The notes under the pieces are model-generated. The model saw only the letters and a list, made by a program, of their open reading frames with translations. It had not been told where the DNA came from and made no database searches. Positions 24,353 through 32,540 of a stretch of 64,000 bases of DNA are shown piece after piece. The first letter of the stretch is position 1; each line of letters begins with the position of its first letter. A program made the position numbers and the translations under genes. Source of the DNA: Ideonella_A sakaiensis_A (GTDB taxonomy: Bacteria; Pseudomonadota; Gammaproteobacteria; Burkholderiales; Burkholderiaceae_C); NCBI RefSeq assembly GCF_048320135.1, contig NZ_CP182947.1, positions 3,410,001 through 3,474,000 on the forward strand, given 5' to 3'.

Positions 24353-24947
24353 ACATTCCGAAGCGTGCACCCGCATCCCGCCGCAATCCGGCCGCGCCTT
24401 CGAACTGAAGAAGGGCCAGCTGCTGCGCATCACCGACCCGATGGGCGAGCAGGTCTCGGACCTGTTCGCGTTCGCCCGTGACGATTTCGGCTGCAGCCTG
24501 TCGTCGGGGCGCAGCATCGACTACGCCTCGAAGATCTACCTGTCGACCGGCGACATCCTGTATGCGAACGACAGCCGCAAGATGTTCACGATCGAACGCG
24601 ACACGGTCGGCCGGCACGATTTCCTGCTGACGCCGTGCAGCCAGGAAATGTTCGAGATCCTCTACCGCCACCAAGGTCACCATCCGAGCTGCTTCGAAAA
24701 CCTGTACACCGCGCTGGAACCATTCGGCGTCAAGCCCGGTCAGATTTCTACCACCTTCAACGTGTTCATGAACGTGACCGTCGATCCGGACGGGCGGGTG
24801 GCGGTGCTGCCGCCGACATCACGAGCCGGCGACTGCATCGAGTTGCGTGCAGAGATGGATCTGCTTTGCGCGTTGACCTCGTGCTCGGCCGAGAACTCGA
24901 ACAACGGCTCTTTCAAGCCGATCGACTTCGAAATCGTCACCGACTGA
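24345..24947 (+). CDS. DUF1989 (urea carboxylase-associated family) protein
   Basis: 200 residues with GEQVSDLFAFARDDF, the motif of DUF1989, plus MFTIERDTVGRHDFLLTPCS and the C-terminal AEMDLLCALTSCSAENSNNG. DUF1989 proteins sit beside urea carboxylase and guanidine genes and are required for carboxyguanidine degradation in some systems. Overlap with the YcgG gene suggests a joint role on guanidino or N-hydroxyguanidino compounds; no urea carboxylase is in the window. Confidence 0.8.
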   Translation: MHEHSEACTRIPPQSGRAFELKKGQLLRITDPMGEQVSDLFAFARDDFGCSLSSGRSIDYASKIYLSTGDILYANDSRKMFTIERDTVGRHDFLLTPCSQEMFEILYRHQGHHPSCFENLYTALEPFGVKPGQISTTFNVFMNVTVDPDGRVAVLPPTSRAGDCIELRAEMDLLCALTSCSAENSNNGSFKPIDFEIVTD

Positions 24948-24976
24948 ACACAACAGACATAAAAGAGGAGAAACCC

Positions 24977-25138
24977 ATGGATCTGGTCCGCATCATCTTC
25001 GCCATCCTGCTGCCGCCGCTCGGCGTATTCCTGCAAGTCGGCATCGGCAAGCATTTCTGGATCAACATCGTGCTGACGCTGCTCGGCTACATCCCAGGCA
25101 TCGTCCACGCGATCTACATCATTGCGAAGGTGAAGTGA
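24977..25138 (+). CDS. Pmp3/YqaE-family small membrane protein
   Basis: 53 residues with two hydrophobic helices around ILLPPLGVFLQVG and LLGYIPGIVHAIYII, the unmistakable Pmp3/YqaE pattern. Members affect membrane potential and salt stress. Strong ribosome site (agaggag) precedes ATG 24977. The stop overlaps the next start by 4 bases. Confidence 0.9.
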   Translation: MDLVRIIFAILLPPLGVFLQVGIGKHFWINIVLTLLGYIPGIVHAIYIIAKVK

Positions 25139-25506
25139 CGGATGACGAGATTGCCCGGCGCGTCCGGCGCAGCCGCCAATGGGCGAATCTGCTCGACGCT
25201 GCCTGGGGGATTCCGTATACGCGCTGGCGCTTCGGCCTCGATTCGCTGATCGGCATCCTGCCGATCGCCGGCGACCTGGCCGGCGCCGCGCTCGGTCTTG
25301 GCATCGTCTGGCAGGCGCGCCAAGCCGCGGCGCCGCGGTCGCTGCAGGTGAAGTTGCTTGGCAACATCGGTCTCGATCTCGTGCTCGGCGCGGTTCCGAT
25401 CGTTGGCGATATTGCCGACGTCGCCTTTCGCAAGAACCAGCGCAATGCCGCATTGCTCGAGAAATGGGCGGCGCAGCGGCAGGCCGCGACCCCGCGCCGC
25501 GCCTGA
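25135..25506 (+). CDS. DUF4112 domain protein
   Basis: 123 residues. The core RFGLDSLIGILPIAGDLAG and GNIGLDLVLGAVPIVGDIAD is the two-fold repeat of DUF4112, a membrane-associated family of unknown function. Starts with GTG 25135, overlapping the Pmp3 stop by 4 bases, so the two are coupled. Confidence 0.85.
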   Translation: MTDDEIARRVRRSRQWANLLDAAWGIPYTRWRFGLDSLIGILPIAGDLAGAALGLGIVWQARQAAAPRSLQVKLLGNIGLDLVLGAVPIVGDIADVAFRKNQRNAALLEKWAAQRQAATPRRA

Positions 25507-25590
25507 TCTGGCGCCGAGCCTCCCGCCCCGGTACAGTGCTGCTCCTCGACGGTGACCGATCGGCGTCACCCGCTACCGAATGGAGCCGTG

Positions 25591-25941
25591 ATGATCCGAG
25601 GCATGCATGCGATGTTCTACTCGTCGGAGGCTGCAGCACTGCGCGCCTTTTTGCGCGACAAGCTCGAGTTGCCGGCTACCGATGTCGGTGACGGCTGGCT
25701 GATCTTCGACCCGCCGACTGCCGATCTCGGCATTCATCCGAGCGAGGCCGGCGGGCCGCCTTCGGGCAGTGCCGAGATCTCGTTCTTCTGCGACGACATC
25801 GAGAATACCGTGCAGCGATTGACCGAGCGCGGTGTCGAATTCACGCAGCCGATCGAGGACCATGGTTATGGCCTGGTGACCTATTTCAAGGCGCCGGGCG
25901 GGTTCACCGTCCAGCTGTACCAGCCGAGTTATTCGAAGTAG
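25591..25941 (+). CDS. VOC family protein
   Basis: 116 residues. RGMHAMFYSSEAAALRAFLR starts the first half, and FTVQLYQPSYSK ends the second. The arrangement with GGPPSGSAEISFFCDDIENT is that of glyoxalase-like VOC proteins. A metal-binding Glu is not certain. Substrate unknown. Confidence 0.8.
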   Translation: MIRGMHAMFYSSEAAALRAFLRDKLELPATDVGDGWLIFDPPTADLGIHPSEAGGPPSGSAEISFFCDDIENTVQRLTERGVEFTQPIEDHGYGLVTYFKAPGGFTVQLYQPSYSK

Positions 25942-25948
25942 GGCAGCG

Positions 25949-26419
25949 ATGGCAGCGATGAGCAAGGCATCGGCTGGCGGCGCACGTGCGATGCTGGCGG
26001 TGCTGGCCGGGCTGCTGGTCGGCAGCGCGGTCAACATGGGGCTGATCCTGGTCGGCGGCAAACTGGTCACGCCGCCGGACGGCGCCGATGTCACGACGAT
26101 GGAGGGCCTGAAGGCCACGATCCATCTGTTCGAGTTCAGGCATTTCGTCTTTCCGTTTCTGGCCCATGCGCTGGGCACGCTGGCGGGCGCCTTCATCGCA
26201 TCGTTCATCGCGCCGGCACGCTCGGCCACCGCGGCCGCATTCATCGGCGTGTTGTTCCTGCTCGGCGGCGTCGCCAATGTCGTGGTGTTGCCGGCACCTG
26301 CCTGGTTCAATGCGGCCGACCTCCTGCTGGCCTATCTGCCGACCGCATGGCTCGGCTGGTGGATGGCGATGCAGGTGCGTGCGACGCTCAAGCGCGACGA
26401 GCGCAGGCAACGGGAATAG
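25949..26419 (+). CDS. four-helix membrane protein
   Basis: 156 residues with hydrophobic segments at about 14-36, 62-88, 92-112 and 119-141. The GLKATIHLFEFRHFVFPFLAH segment between the first two helices has several His and Phe. No family assigned. It starts 7 bases after the VOC gene, likely in the same transcript. Confidence 0.65.
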   Translation: MAAMSKASAGGARAMLAVLAGLLVGSAVNMGLILVGGKLVTPPDGADVTTMEGLKATIHLFEFRHFVFPFLAHALGTLAGAFIASFIAPARSATAAAFIGVLFLLGGVANVVVLPAPAWFNAADLLLAYLPTAWLGWWMAMQVRATLKRDERRQRE

Positions 26420-26457
26420 ACTCGGCGTGTGTGTCTGACTCGCAACGGAGCAAGACG

Positions 26458-26943
26458 ATGCGATCGATTTGCCGACCCCTGCTGGCTGCGCTGTTGTCGT
26501 GTGCGCCGCTGCTGCCTGCCGCCCAGGGCAACGACGTGCCGCCAACCGACGGCGCGGCGCTGCTGAAATGGTTGCAGGCGGGCAGCTACCGGCAATGGCC
26601 GAAGGAATCTGCGCCGCACCGCTCGCTCGGCCCGCATCCGACGCAGGTGATCGCCTATCTGAATCCGCCGCTCGACCGCTCGCTGGCGGCCAAGGCAGCC
26701 GCCCATCCGAAAGGGTCGGCCGCGGTCAAGGAGCTGCTGGATGGCGGCGGCAAGTTGTCCGGCTGGGCGGTCTCGGTGAAAACCTCGGCCGACAGCGACG
26801 GCGGCAAGGGCTGGTACTGGTACGAGATCCTCGGCACCCAGGCCGGCAGCCGCGTCGTCGCACAGGCCAACGGCGTGCCGCTGTGTTTCGGCTGCCACAC
26901 GCCGGGGCGCGATTTCGTGCTGATCGAGCACCCGCTGAAATGA
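26458..26943 (+). CDS. secreted cytochrome P460-like protein
   Basis: 161 residues. A cleavable signal (RSICRPLLAALLSCAPLLPA) leads to a domain with YLNPPLDRS and the single haem c motif CFGCH at Cys143/Cys146/His147, followed by TPGRDFVL. This layout fits the cytochrome P460/c'-beta family, which binds NO or oxidises hydroxylamine; the crosslinking Lys is not identified. It would work in the periplasm. Confidence 0.75.
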   Translation: MRSICRPLLAALLSCAPLLPAAQGNDVPPTDGAALLKWLQAGSYRQWPKESAPHRSLGPHPTQVIAYLNPPLDRSLAAKAAAHPKGSAAVKELLDGGGKLSGWAVSVKTSADSDGGKGWYWYEILGTQAGSRVVAQANGVPLCFGCHTPGRDFVLIEHPLK

Positions 26944-27077
26944 ACATGCGGTCGGCCGAGCTCAGCCGCGCGTCGCAGCGTTTCGCCTGAACGTAGCGAC
27001 ATGTCGGCGTCGTCGACCTTCGTGGCAACGAGCAGCGAGCGGGGGCTGGGCCCGGCGGCATCGTCGATGATCTGCTG

Positions 27078-27584
27078 ATGGACACGCTGCGACACCAACC
27101 CGTATTCCGGCCGCTGCTGGCAAGCGACCAGGCGAGACTCTGGCGCTGGCTGCATGTCGCGTTGTGGGATCCGCCCCCGGCCGGTCTGCGACCGCTCGAG
27201 GTGCTGCAGTCCGATGGCGTGCGCATCTATGCCGAGAACTGGGGGCAGCCGACCGATGTCGGCGTCGTCGCCCGCGTCGACGACTGCGATGCCGGCGCCT
27301 GCTGGATGCGGCTGCTGCCGCTTGGCGTCGGCCTTGCGTCGGTCGACGAAACAACGCCGCAACTCGGCATCGCGCTGGAGCCCGAATACCAGCACCGCGG
27401 CATCGGCGGGCCGATGATGCTGGCCGCGCTCGATGCGGCACGCTCGGCCGGTTATCGCCAGGTGTCGCTGACCGTGCATCCGCAGAATCCGGCGCAGCAG
27501 CTGTACCGGCGCTGCGGCTTCCGCCAGACCGGCGTGCGCAACAGCTACCTGCTGATGGTGGCGGCGCTCGGACCGGGCGGGTAA
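27078..27584 (+). CDS. GNAT acetyltransferase
   Basis: 168 residues: RPLLASDQARLWRWLHVALW, then LGIALEPEYQHRGIGGPMM (acetyl-CoA loop) and LTVHPQNPAQQLYRRCGFRQ. Target unknown. A start at ATG 27078 gives the full N-terminal strand. Confidence 0.85.
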   Translation: MDTLRHQPVFRPLLASDQARLWRWLHVALWDPPPAGLRPLEVLQSDGVRIYAENWGQPTDVGVVARVDDCDAGACWMRLLPLGVGLASVDETTPQLGIALEPEYQHRGIGGPMMLAALDAARSAGYRQVSLTVHPQNPAQQLYRRCGFRQTGVRNSYLLMVAALGPGG

Positions 27585-27648
27585 AGTCGGTCGCCAGCAC
27601 CACCACGTCCGCGGTCCTGCCGCGGCTGCACGGGACAGAATCCACGCG

Positions 27649-28113
27649 ATGGCCCTACCTTCGGTTCTGAACATCCACGATGTCTCGCAGGCAATCCAGC
27701 TGGCACTCGGTCCGGTTTTTCTGCTGACCGGCATCGCCGGCATGTTGAATGTGATGACCGGACGGCTCGCGCGGATCATCGACCGCGGCCGCCATCTGGC
27801 GGAAACCGAATTGCCGGCCGACCCGCAGGTGCGCGCGTCGATCGATGCCGAACTCGGCTCGCTCGAACGGCGGCGTCATCTGGCCGGCGCGGCGATCACC
27901 GCCTGCACGTTTGCGGCGTTGCTGGTCTGCATGGTGGTGGCAGCGCTGTTTCTCGAAGTCGTTCTCAGCGCGCCGCTGAAATGGCTGGTCGGCCTGTTGT
28001 TCACCGCATCGATGCTGGCGCTGGTCGTCGGCCTGGCGTATTTTCTGCGTGAGGTGCATCTGGCCACCAGCACCGTTCGAATACCGCTGCACGAAGGAAG
28101 CCAGCTGCGATGA
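27649..28113 (+). CDS. DUF2721 membrane protein
   Basis: 154 residues. ALGPVFLLTGIAGMLNVMTG is the first helix with the conserved GxLxxxxxRLxRIIDR pattern that marks DUF2721, followed by two more helices at about 80-102 and 110-130. Unknown function. Overlaps the next gene by 4 bases. Confidence 0.85.
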   Translation: MALPSVLNIHDVSQAIQLALGPVFLLTGIAGMLNVMTGRLARIIDRGRHLAETELPADPQVRASIDAELGSLERRRHLAGAAITACTFAALLVCMVVAALFLEVVLSAPLKWLVGLLFTASMLALVVGLAYFLREVHLATSTVRIPLHEGSQLR

Positions 28114-28472
28114 ACCTGCCATCACCACGCAACGGACGAATCGTCCATGTCAATATCCCGTGCCGGCAGATCGAGCGCGCACAGGGCTTCTACCGCGCAT
28201 TGTTCGGCTGGAGTTTCACGCCAAATACCGAGGGATATGTGCTGTTCTCCGACAACGGCGGCATCGGCGGCGGCCTGACGACCGGCGCGACGCCGTCGGA
28301 GACCGGCGTGCTGTTCTTCATCCAGGTCGACGACATCGCGAAGACGCTGGCCGAAGCGGGCCGCCGCGGCGCCAGCGTCGTGACCGACAAGCGGCCGGTC
28401 GGGGGGCCGGGCTTCTATGCGGTATTCGCCGATCCCGAAGGCAATCGCGTCGGGCTGTTCAGCGACCGCTGA
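28110..28472 (+). CDS. VOC family protein
   Basis: 120 residues with GRIVHVNIPCRQIERAQGFY and FYRALFGWSF at the start, and FYAVFADPEGNRVGLFSD at the end: a glyoxalase-like VOC protein of the 'predicted enzyme related to lactoylglutathione lyase' group. Metal ligands His13 and the terminal acidic residue may be kept. Coupled to the DUF2721 gene by ATGA overlap. Confidence 0.85.
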   Translation: MNLPSPRNGRIVHVNIPCRQIERAQGFYRALFGWSFTPNTEGYVLFSDNGGIGGGLTTGATPSETGVLFFIQVDDIAKTLAEAGRRGASVVTDKRPVGGPGFYAVFADPEGNRVGLFSDR

Positions 28473-28526
28473 TTCGGTCGGCCGACGCGCAATGCGTGGC
28501 GCGCCGGAGCCGATCAAAATAGCGCG

Positions 28527-28973
28527 ATGGACTGTTTCCTGCTCGTCGGCAACTCGAATACGCGCAAGACATCGATCATCCGCAGCCTGACCGGCTGCTT
28601 CAACCGCAATGTGCGCGACATCCTGCTGCAGGGTACAAAAACCCCGCTGCGGATGTACGCCCGTGTCGGTACGCTGCAGGATACGCGCACCGGCATCGAT
28701 GATTTTCTGGCCGAGGTCAAGCGCTCGCGCTGCCAGGCGGTCATCTGCTGCCTGTCGCCGACCGCAAGCCGAGATGAGCCGCAGCGTTGCCCCGACGCGA
28801 AGGCTTACCTGGAGGGATTTCTCGCCGCCGGCTGGCGCTGCAAGGGCGTGGCGGTGCTCGGGCAGAATGGCGGCGGCGTGCGCGCCACCAACCTGCGCCA
28901 GTATCCGCTCGCGCCGACCGCGCCGATCAACCTCACCGCACGTGATATCCGCGCCCAGTTCGGCTGGGTATAG
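28527..28973 (+). CDS. hypothetical protein with degenerate P-loop-like start
   Basis: 148 residues. The N-terminus LLVGNSNTRKTSIIRSLTG looks like a Walker A loop (GxxxxGKT) with RKT in place of GKT, followed by a helix and CQAVICCLSPTAS, which resembles a Walker B strand. It could be a divergent nucleotide-binding protein or a coincidence; no family is recognised. It lies 6 bases from the next gene. Confidence 0.55.
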   Translation: MDCFLLVGNSNTRKTSIIRSLTGCFNRNVRDILLQGTKTPLRMYARVGTLQDTRTGIDDFLAEVKRSRCQAVICCLSPTASRDEPQRCPDAKAYLEGFLAAGWRCKGVAVLGQNGGGVRATNLRQYPLAPTAPINLTARDIRAQFGWV

Positions 28974-28979
28974 ACGACG

Positions 28980-29474
28980 ATGGACACTGCAACCGCCTCG
29001 CTCGGCAGCATCGTGATCAGGCCCGACGACCTGAGTCATCCGGCCATTCATGCGCTGCTCGACGAGCACCTGCGCAACATGTTCGAAACTTCGCCGCCGG
29101 AAAGTGTCCATGCACTCGATCTGCAGCGTCTTCGCAGCCCCGAGATCAGCTTCTGGTCGGCCTGGGACGGCGATCTGCTGCTCGGTTGCGGCGCGCTGAA
29201 GGCGCTTGACGCGGCGCATGGCGAAATCAAGTCGATGCGCACGCCGAGCGCGCTGCGCCGGCGCGGCGCCGGCCGCGCGCTGCTGGCCCACATCATCGAC
29301 GTCGCGGTGGCGCGCGGCTACCGCCGGCTGAGCCTGGAGACCGGTTCGATGGCCGCCTTCGATCCGGCGCGCAGGCTGTATGAAAGTTTCGGCTTCAGCT
29401 ATTGCGGCCCGTTCGGCGCCTATGTCGATGATCCGCACAGTGTTTTCATGACTAAGGAACTGCCGCCGCGCTGA
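28980..29474 (+). CDS. GNAT acetyltransferase, PhnO/YiaC-like
   Basis: 164 residues. WSAWDGDLLLGCGALKAL, IKSMRTPSALRRRGAGRALL and LSLETGSMAAFDPARRLYES lead to the family tail CGPFGAYVDDPHSVFMTKEL. The same tail is seen in the decayed gene at 5032-5240. Substrate unknown. Confidence 0.9.
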   Translation: MDTATASLGSIVIRPDDLSHPAIHALLDEHLRNMFETSPPESVHALDLQRLRSPEISFWSAWDGDLLLGCGALKALDAAHGEIKSMRTPSALRRRGAGRALLAHIIDVAVARGYRRLSLETGSMAAFDPARRLYESFGFSYCGPFGAYVDDPHSVFMTKELPPR

Positions 29475-29488
29475 CGCGGCGCCACGGG

Positions 29489-29965
29489 ATGCCGACCGAG
29501 CCGCAACTGCGACCTGCCGAACCGCCTGCCGATGGGCCTGTGGCAGTCACGATCCGCGCCTTTGCCGATGCCGACGAAGACGCCGTCGTCGCGTTGTGGC
29601 AGGCTTGCGGCCTGACCCGGCCGTGGAACGATCCGCACCGCGATATCGAACGCAAGCGGGCGGTGCAGCGCGAGCTGTTCCTGGTCGCCGAGGATGGTGA
29701 GCGCCGAGTGGTCGCCAGCGTGATGGGCGGCTACGACGGCCACCGCGGCTGGATCAATTACCTGGCGGTCGATCCGCGGCACCAGCGCCAGGGCATCGCC
29801 GCGGCGCTGGTGCGCGAACTCGAAGCCCGGCTGCTCGCGCTCGGCTGCCCGAAGCTCAATCTGCAGGTGCGCTCGGGCAACGAGGCCGCCAACCGCTTCT
29901 ATGAGTCGCTCGGATATCAACGCGACGACGTCGTCAGCTTCGGCCGGCGGCTGATACCGGACTGA
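29489..29965 (+). CDS. GNAT acetyltransferase, YpeA-like
   Basis: 158 residues. LWQACGLTRPWNDPHRDIER is the YpeA hallmark, followed by WINYLAVDPRHQRQGIAAAL (acetyl-CoA loop) and LNLQVRSGNEAANRFYESLG. The biological target of YpeA is not known. Starts 14 bases after the previous GNAT. Confidence 0.9.
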   Translation: MPTEPQLRPAEPPADGPVAVTIRAFADADEDAVVALWQACGLTRPWNDPHRDIERKRAVQRELFLVAEDGERRVVASVMGGYDGHRGWINYLAVDPRHQRQGIAAALVRELEARLLALGCPKLNLQVRSGNEAANRFYESLGYQRDDVVSFGRRLIPD

Positions 29966-29969
29966 CACG

Positions 29970-30293
29970 GTGGAATTGATTGCCGTCATCACGACCGTCG
30001 GCGATCACGACGAGGCGCGCGCGATGGCGCGCTCGCTGGTCGAACGCCGGCTCGCGGCCTGCGCGCAGATCAGCCGCATCGAGAGCTTCTACGAATGGCA
30101 GGGCGCGGTGCAGGACGACAACGAATACCGCATCCTGTTCAAGACGACCGCAGCGCGCCGCGCCGCGGTCGAGGCCGCGATCCGCGAACAGCACAGTTAT
30201 GAACTGCCGGCGATCTTTTCGCTGCCGATGCAGCACGTCGATCCGGCGTTTGCCGACTGGGTTGCCGCCGGATGCGGCGAGCAGAGTCGATGA
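29970..30293 (+). CDS. cutA: CutA divalent-cation tolerance protein
   Basis: 107 residues, full length. Matches CutA: VITTVGDHDEARAMARSLVE, RLAACAQI, SFYEWQGAVQDDNEYRILFK, and HSYELPAIFSLPMQHVDPAF. It forms a trimer and has been linked to copper tolerance. GTG 29970 is the start, 4 bases past the previous stop. Confidence 0.9.
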   Translation: MELIAVITTVGDHDEARAMARSLVERRLAACAQISRIESFYEWQGAVQDDNEYRILFKTTAARRAAVEAAIREQHSYELPAIFSLPMQHVDPAFADWVAAGCGEQSR

Positions 30294-30330
30294 TGGCCGA
30301 CGCTGCGCGAGCGCCGCGGAGGACCTCGAC

Positions 30331-30537
30331 TTGAACGCGACAGCGCTTTTTCTCGCCGTTGTTTTCGGCTCGCTCGGCTTCGCCTATCTCTACTACGCGC
30401 GGCAGCAGCGCGCCAGCGTGCCAGCCATCTGCGGTGTGCTGTTGCTGGTCGTGCCGTATTTCCTGCTCGCGCGGCCGATGATCCTGCTGGTGATCGGCAG
30501 CGCGCTGGCCTTGCTGCCGTTTTTCTATCGCCGATGA
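30331..30537 (+). CDS. small membrane protein (68 residues)
   Basis: Starts with TTG 30331 behind ggagg (30318-30322). Helices are LFLAVVFGSLGFAYLYYA and AICGVLLLVVPYFLLA, then ILLVIGSALALLPFFY; the pattern is common in small, unannotated membrane proteins of beta-proteobacteria. The 4-base overlap with the next gene indicates a common transcript. Confidence 0.65.
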   Translation: MNATALFLAVVFGSLGFAYLYYARQQRASVPAICGVLLLVVPYFLLARPMILLVIGSALALLPFFYRR

Positions 30538-31142
30538 GGCGCGCCGCTTTCGATTCGCTGCTGGCCGAGGTCCGTGCCTGCAGCCTGTGCCAGGCCTCGC
30601 TGCCGGCCGGGCCGCGGCCGGTGCTGCAGGCCTCGCCCGGTGCGCGCATCCTGATCGCCGCGCAGGCGCCGGGGCGGCGCGTCCATGCGTCCGGAATTCC
30701 GTTCGACGATGCCAGCGGCGAACGGCTGCGCGACTGGACCGGCCTGTCGCGCGCGGCCTTCTACGACCCGGAGCTGGTCGCGATCCTGCCGATGGGTTTC
30801 TGCTACCCCGGCGCAGGCCGCAGTGGCGATCTGCCGCCGCGCGCCGAATGTGCGCCGGCATGGCGGGAGCGGCTGCTCGGCGCACTGCCGCAGGTCGAGT
30901 TGACGCTGGTGATCGGCGCCCATGCACAGGCCTGGCACATGCCGAGGCAGGCATCGTCGGTGACCGATGCGGTGCGGCGCTGGCGGGTCTTCTGGCCGTC
31001 GCAACTGCCGCTGCCGCATCCGAGCCCGCGCAACAACGGCTGGCTGGCCCACAACCCGTGGTTCGAGGCCGAGGTCGTGCCGGCGCTGCGGCAGCGGATC
31101 GCCGCGTTGTGCGGTGCGCACCGGTCCGCTTCCCGGCGTTGA
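30534..31142 (+). CDS. uracil-DNA glycosylase superfamily protein
   Basis: 202 residues. FDSLLAEVRACSLC near the N-terminus, AQAPGRRVHASGIPFDD in the water-activating motif position, and LPLPHPSPRNNGWLAHNPWF for the minor-groove HPS motif identify a UDG-fold protein. Only two Cys of a possible Fe-S site are seen, so it is a short UDG-like form whose activity on uracil is uncertain. Confidence 0.75.
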   Translation: MRRAAFDSLLAEVRACSLCQASLPAGPRPVLQASPGARILIAAQAPGRRVHASGIPFDDASGERLRDWTGLSRAAFYDPELVAILPMGFCYPGAGRSGDLPPRAECAPAWRERLLGALPQVELTLVIGAHAQAWHMPRQASSVTDAVRRWRVFWPSQLPLPHPSPRNNGWLAHNPWFEAEVVPALRQRIAALCGAHRSASRR

Positions 31143-31321
31143 GCCTGCCGACGTGGGATTGCCAACGAGGGCCGCATGGTTCATCCGCTGCCGTTGTCCG
31201 GTGGGTTGGCGCACGGCGATACTGATGAGCGACCGGGCGGTGCGCGGCCGCATTGCCTGACCGATCCAGTGGTGGCCGACAATCAGGACTCGGCAATGCG
31301 ACGCAGTATTGGAGAGGCGAG

Positions 31322-31732
31322 ATGGCGATCGGCTGGTTCACGGTATTGAAAAGCGTTCCCTGGGGCACGGTCATCGAAAATGCCCCGGTCGTCGCCGACG
31401 GCGCGAAAAAATTGTGGAAGGCGGTGGCCAGCCGCAATGCCGAGCAGGCGCCGGATGCGGCCGCTCAGCAGCAGGCGCCGGAAGCGGCGGCCGCCGCGAA
31501 GCCGGTGGCGGACCAGCTGGCCGCATTGCGGGCCGAGTCGGCCCGGCTCGAGGAATTGATGCTGGCCTCGTCCGAACTGATCAATGCGCTGGCCGAACAG
31601 AATGCGCAGCTGGTCGAGAAGATCGAGCTGCTGCGGGCGCGCACGCTGGTGCTGACCCGCCTGATCGTCGGTGTCGGCATCGTCGCGGCCGGCGGTCTTG
31701 GCGTTGCGCTGTTTCTGCTGTTGCGCGGCTGA
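31322..31732 (+). CDS. coiled-coil protein with C-terminal membrane anchor
   Basis: 136 residues. The middle (about 50-105) is Ala/Glu/Gln-rich and helical, ending with QLVEKIELLRARTLVLTRL; residues 114-134 are a single membrane helix. The N-terminal part is polar. Tail-anchored, possibly an adaptor; no family known. ATG 31322 has the ribosome site ggagagg. Confidence 0.6.
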   Translation: MAIGWFTVLKSVPWGTVIENAPVVADGAKKLWKAVASRNAEQAPDAAAQQQAPEAAAAAKPVADQLAALRAESARLEELMLASSELINALAEQNAQLVEKIELLRARTLVLTRLIVGVGIVAAGGLGVALFLLLRG

Positions 31733-31761
31733 GTCCCGACAAGCGCGAGACGGCCTCACCA

Positions 31762-32514
31762 ATGACCGATGTCGCGCTCAGCGCGCTGTTTGTCGGCCTG
31801 ACTTTTCTGGCGGCCGGTTTTGTCAAGGGTGTCGTCGGGCTCGGCTTGCCGACGGTTGCAATCGGTCTGCTCAGTGTGGCGATGCCGCCGGCCGCCGCGG
31901 CAGCGATGCTGATCATTCCATCGCTGGCGACCAACCTCTGGCAGACGATTGCCGGGCCGTATCTGCGGGTGCTGCTGCGAAGGCTGGCGCCGCTGCTGCT
32001 GACGATCGGTTTCGGCACCGTGTCGAGCATCGGCATCCTGACCGGCGAATCGGCAGGGCTTGCCAACGGCGTGCTCGGGGCAGTGCTGATCGTCTATGCG
32101 GCAATGGGGCTGGGCGGCGTGCGATTCGACGTGCGGCCCGGCGCGGAACGCTGGTTGTCGCCGCTGATGGGCTTTCTGACCGGACTGATCACCGGCACCA
32201 CCGGCGTCTTTGCGTTGCCGGTGATTCCGTATCTGAATTCGCTCGGCCTCGCGAAGGACGAGCTGATCCAGGCGCTCGGTCTTGCATTCACCGTCTCGAC
32301 GATTGCACTGGCAGCGGCACTGGCGATCACCGGCGAATTCGCGGCGGTCGATATCGGCAGCTCGCTGCTCGCTGTGCTGCCTGCGCTGGCCGGCATGTGG
32401 GTCGGCCAGCGGCTGCGGGGTAGGATTCAGGCTGAAGCGTTTCGCCGCTGGTTTTTCATCGGCCTGATCTTGCTGGGCATCTACATGCTGGGCCGCAGCC
32501 TGCTGCGATCGTGA
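31762..32514 (+). CDS. TauE/SafE-family sulfonate/anion transporter
   Basis: 250 residues with seven to eight helices and the glycine-rich motif FVKGVVGLGLPTVAIGLLSV in the first repeat and GLITGTTGVFALPVIPYLNS in the second, the two-fold TauE/SafE pattern. These proteins export or import sulfoacetate, sulfite or other anions. Substrate unassigned. Confidence 0.9.
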   Translation: MTDVALSALFVGLTFLAAGFVKGVVGLGLPTVAIGLLSVAMPPAAAAAMLIIPSLATNLWQTIAGPYLRVLLRRLAPLLLTIGFGTVSSIGILTGESAGLANGVLGAVLIVYAAMGLGGVRFDVRPGAERWLSPLMGFLTGLITGTTGVFALPVIPYLNSLGLAKDELIQALGLAFTVSTIALAAALAITGEFAAVDIGSSLLAVLPALAGMWVGQRLRGRIQAEAFRRWFFIGLILLGIYMLGRSLLRS

Positions 32515-32540
32515 TCGACACGAACGAAGGAGGAAGGTGC

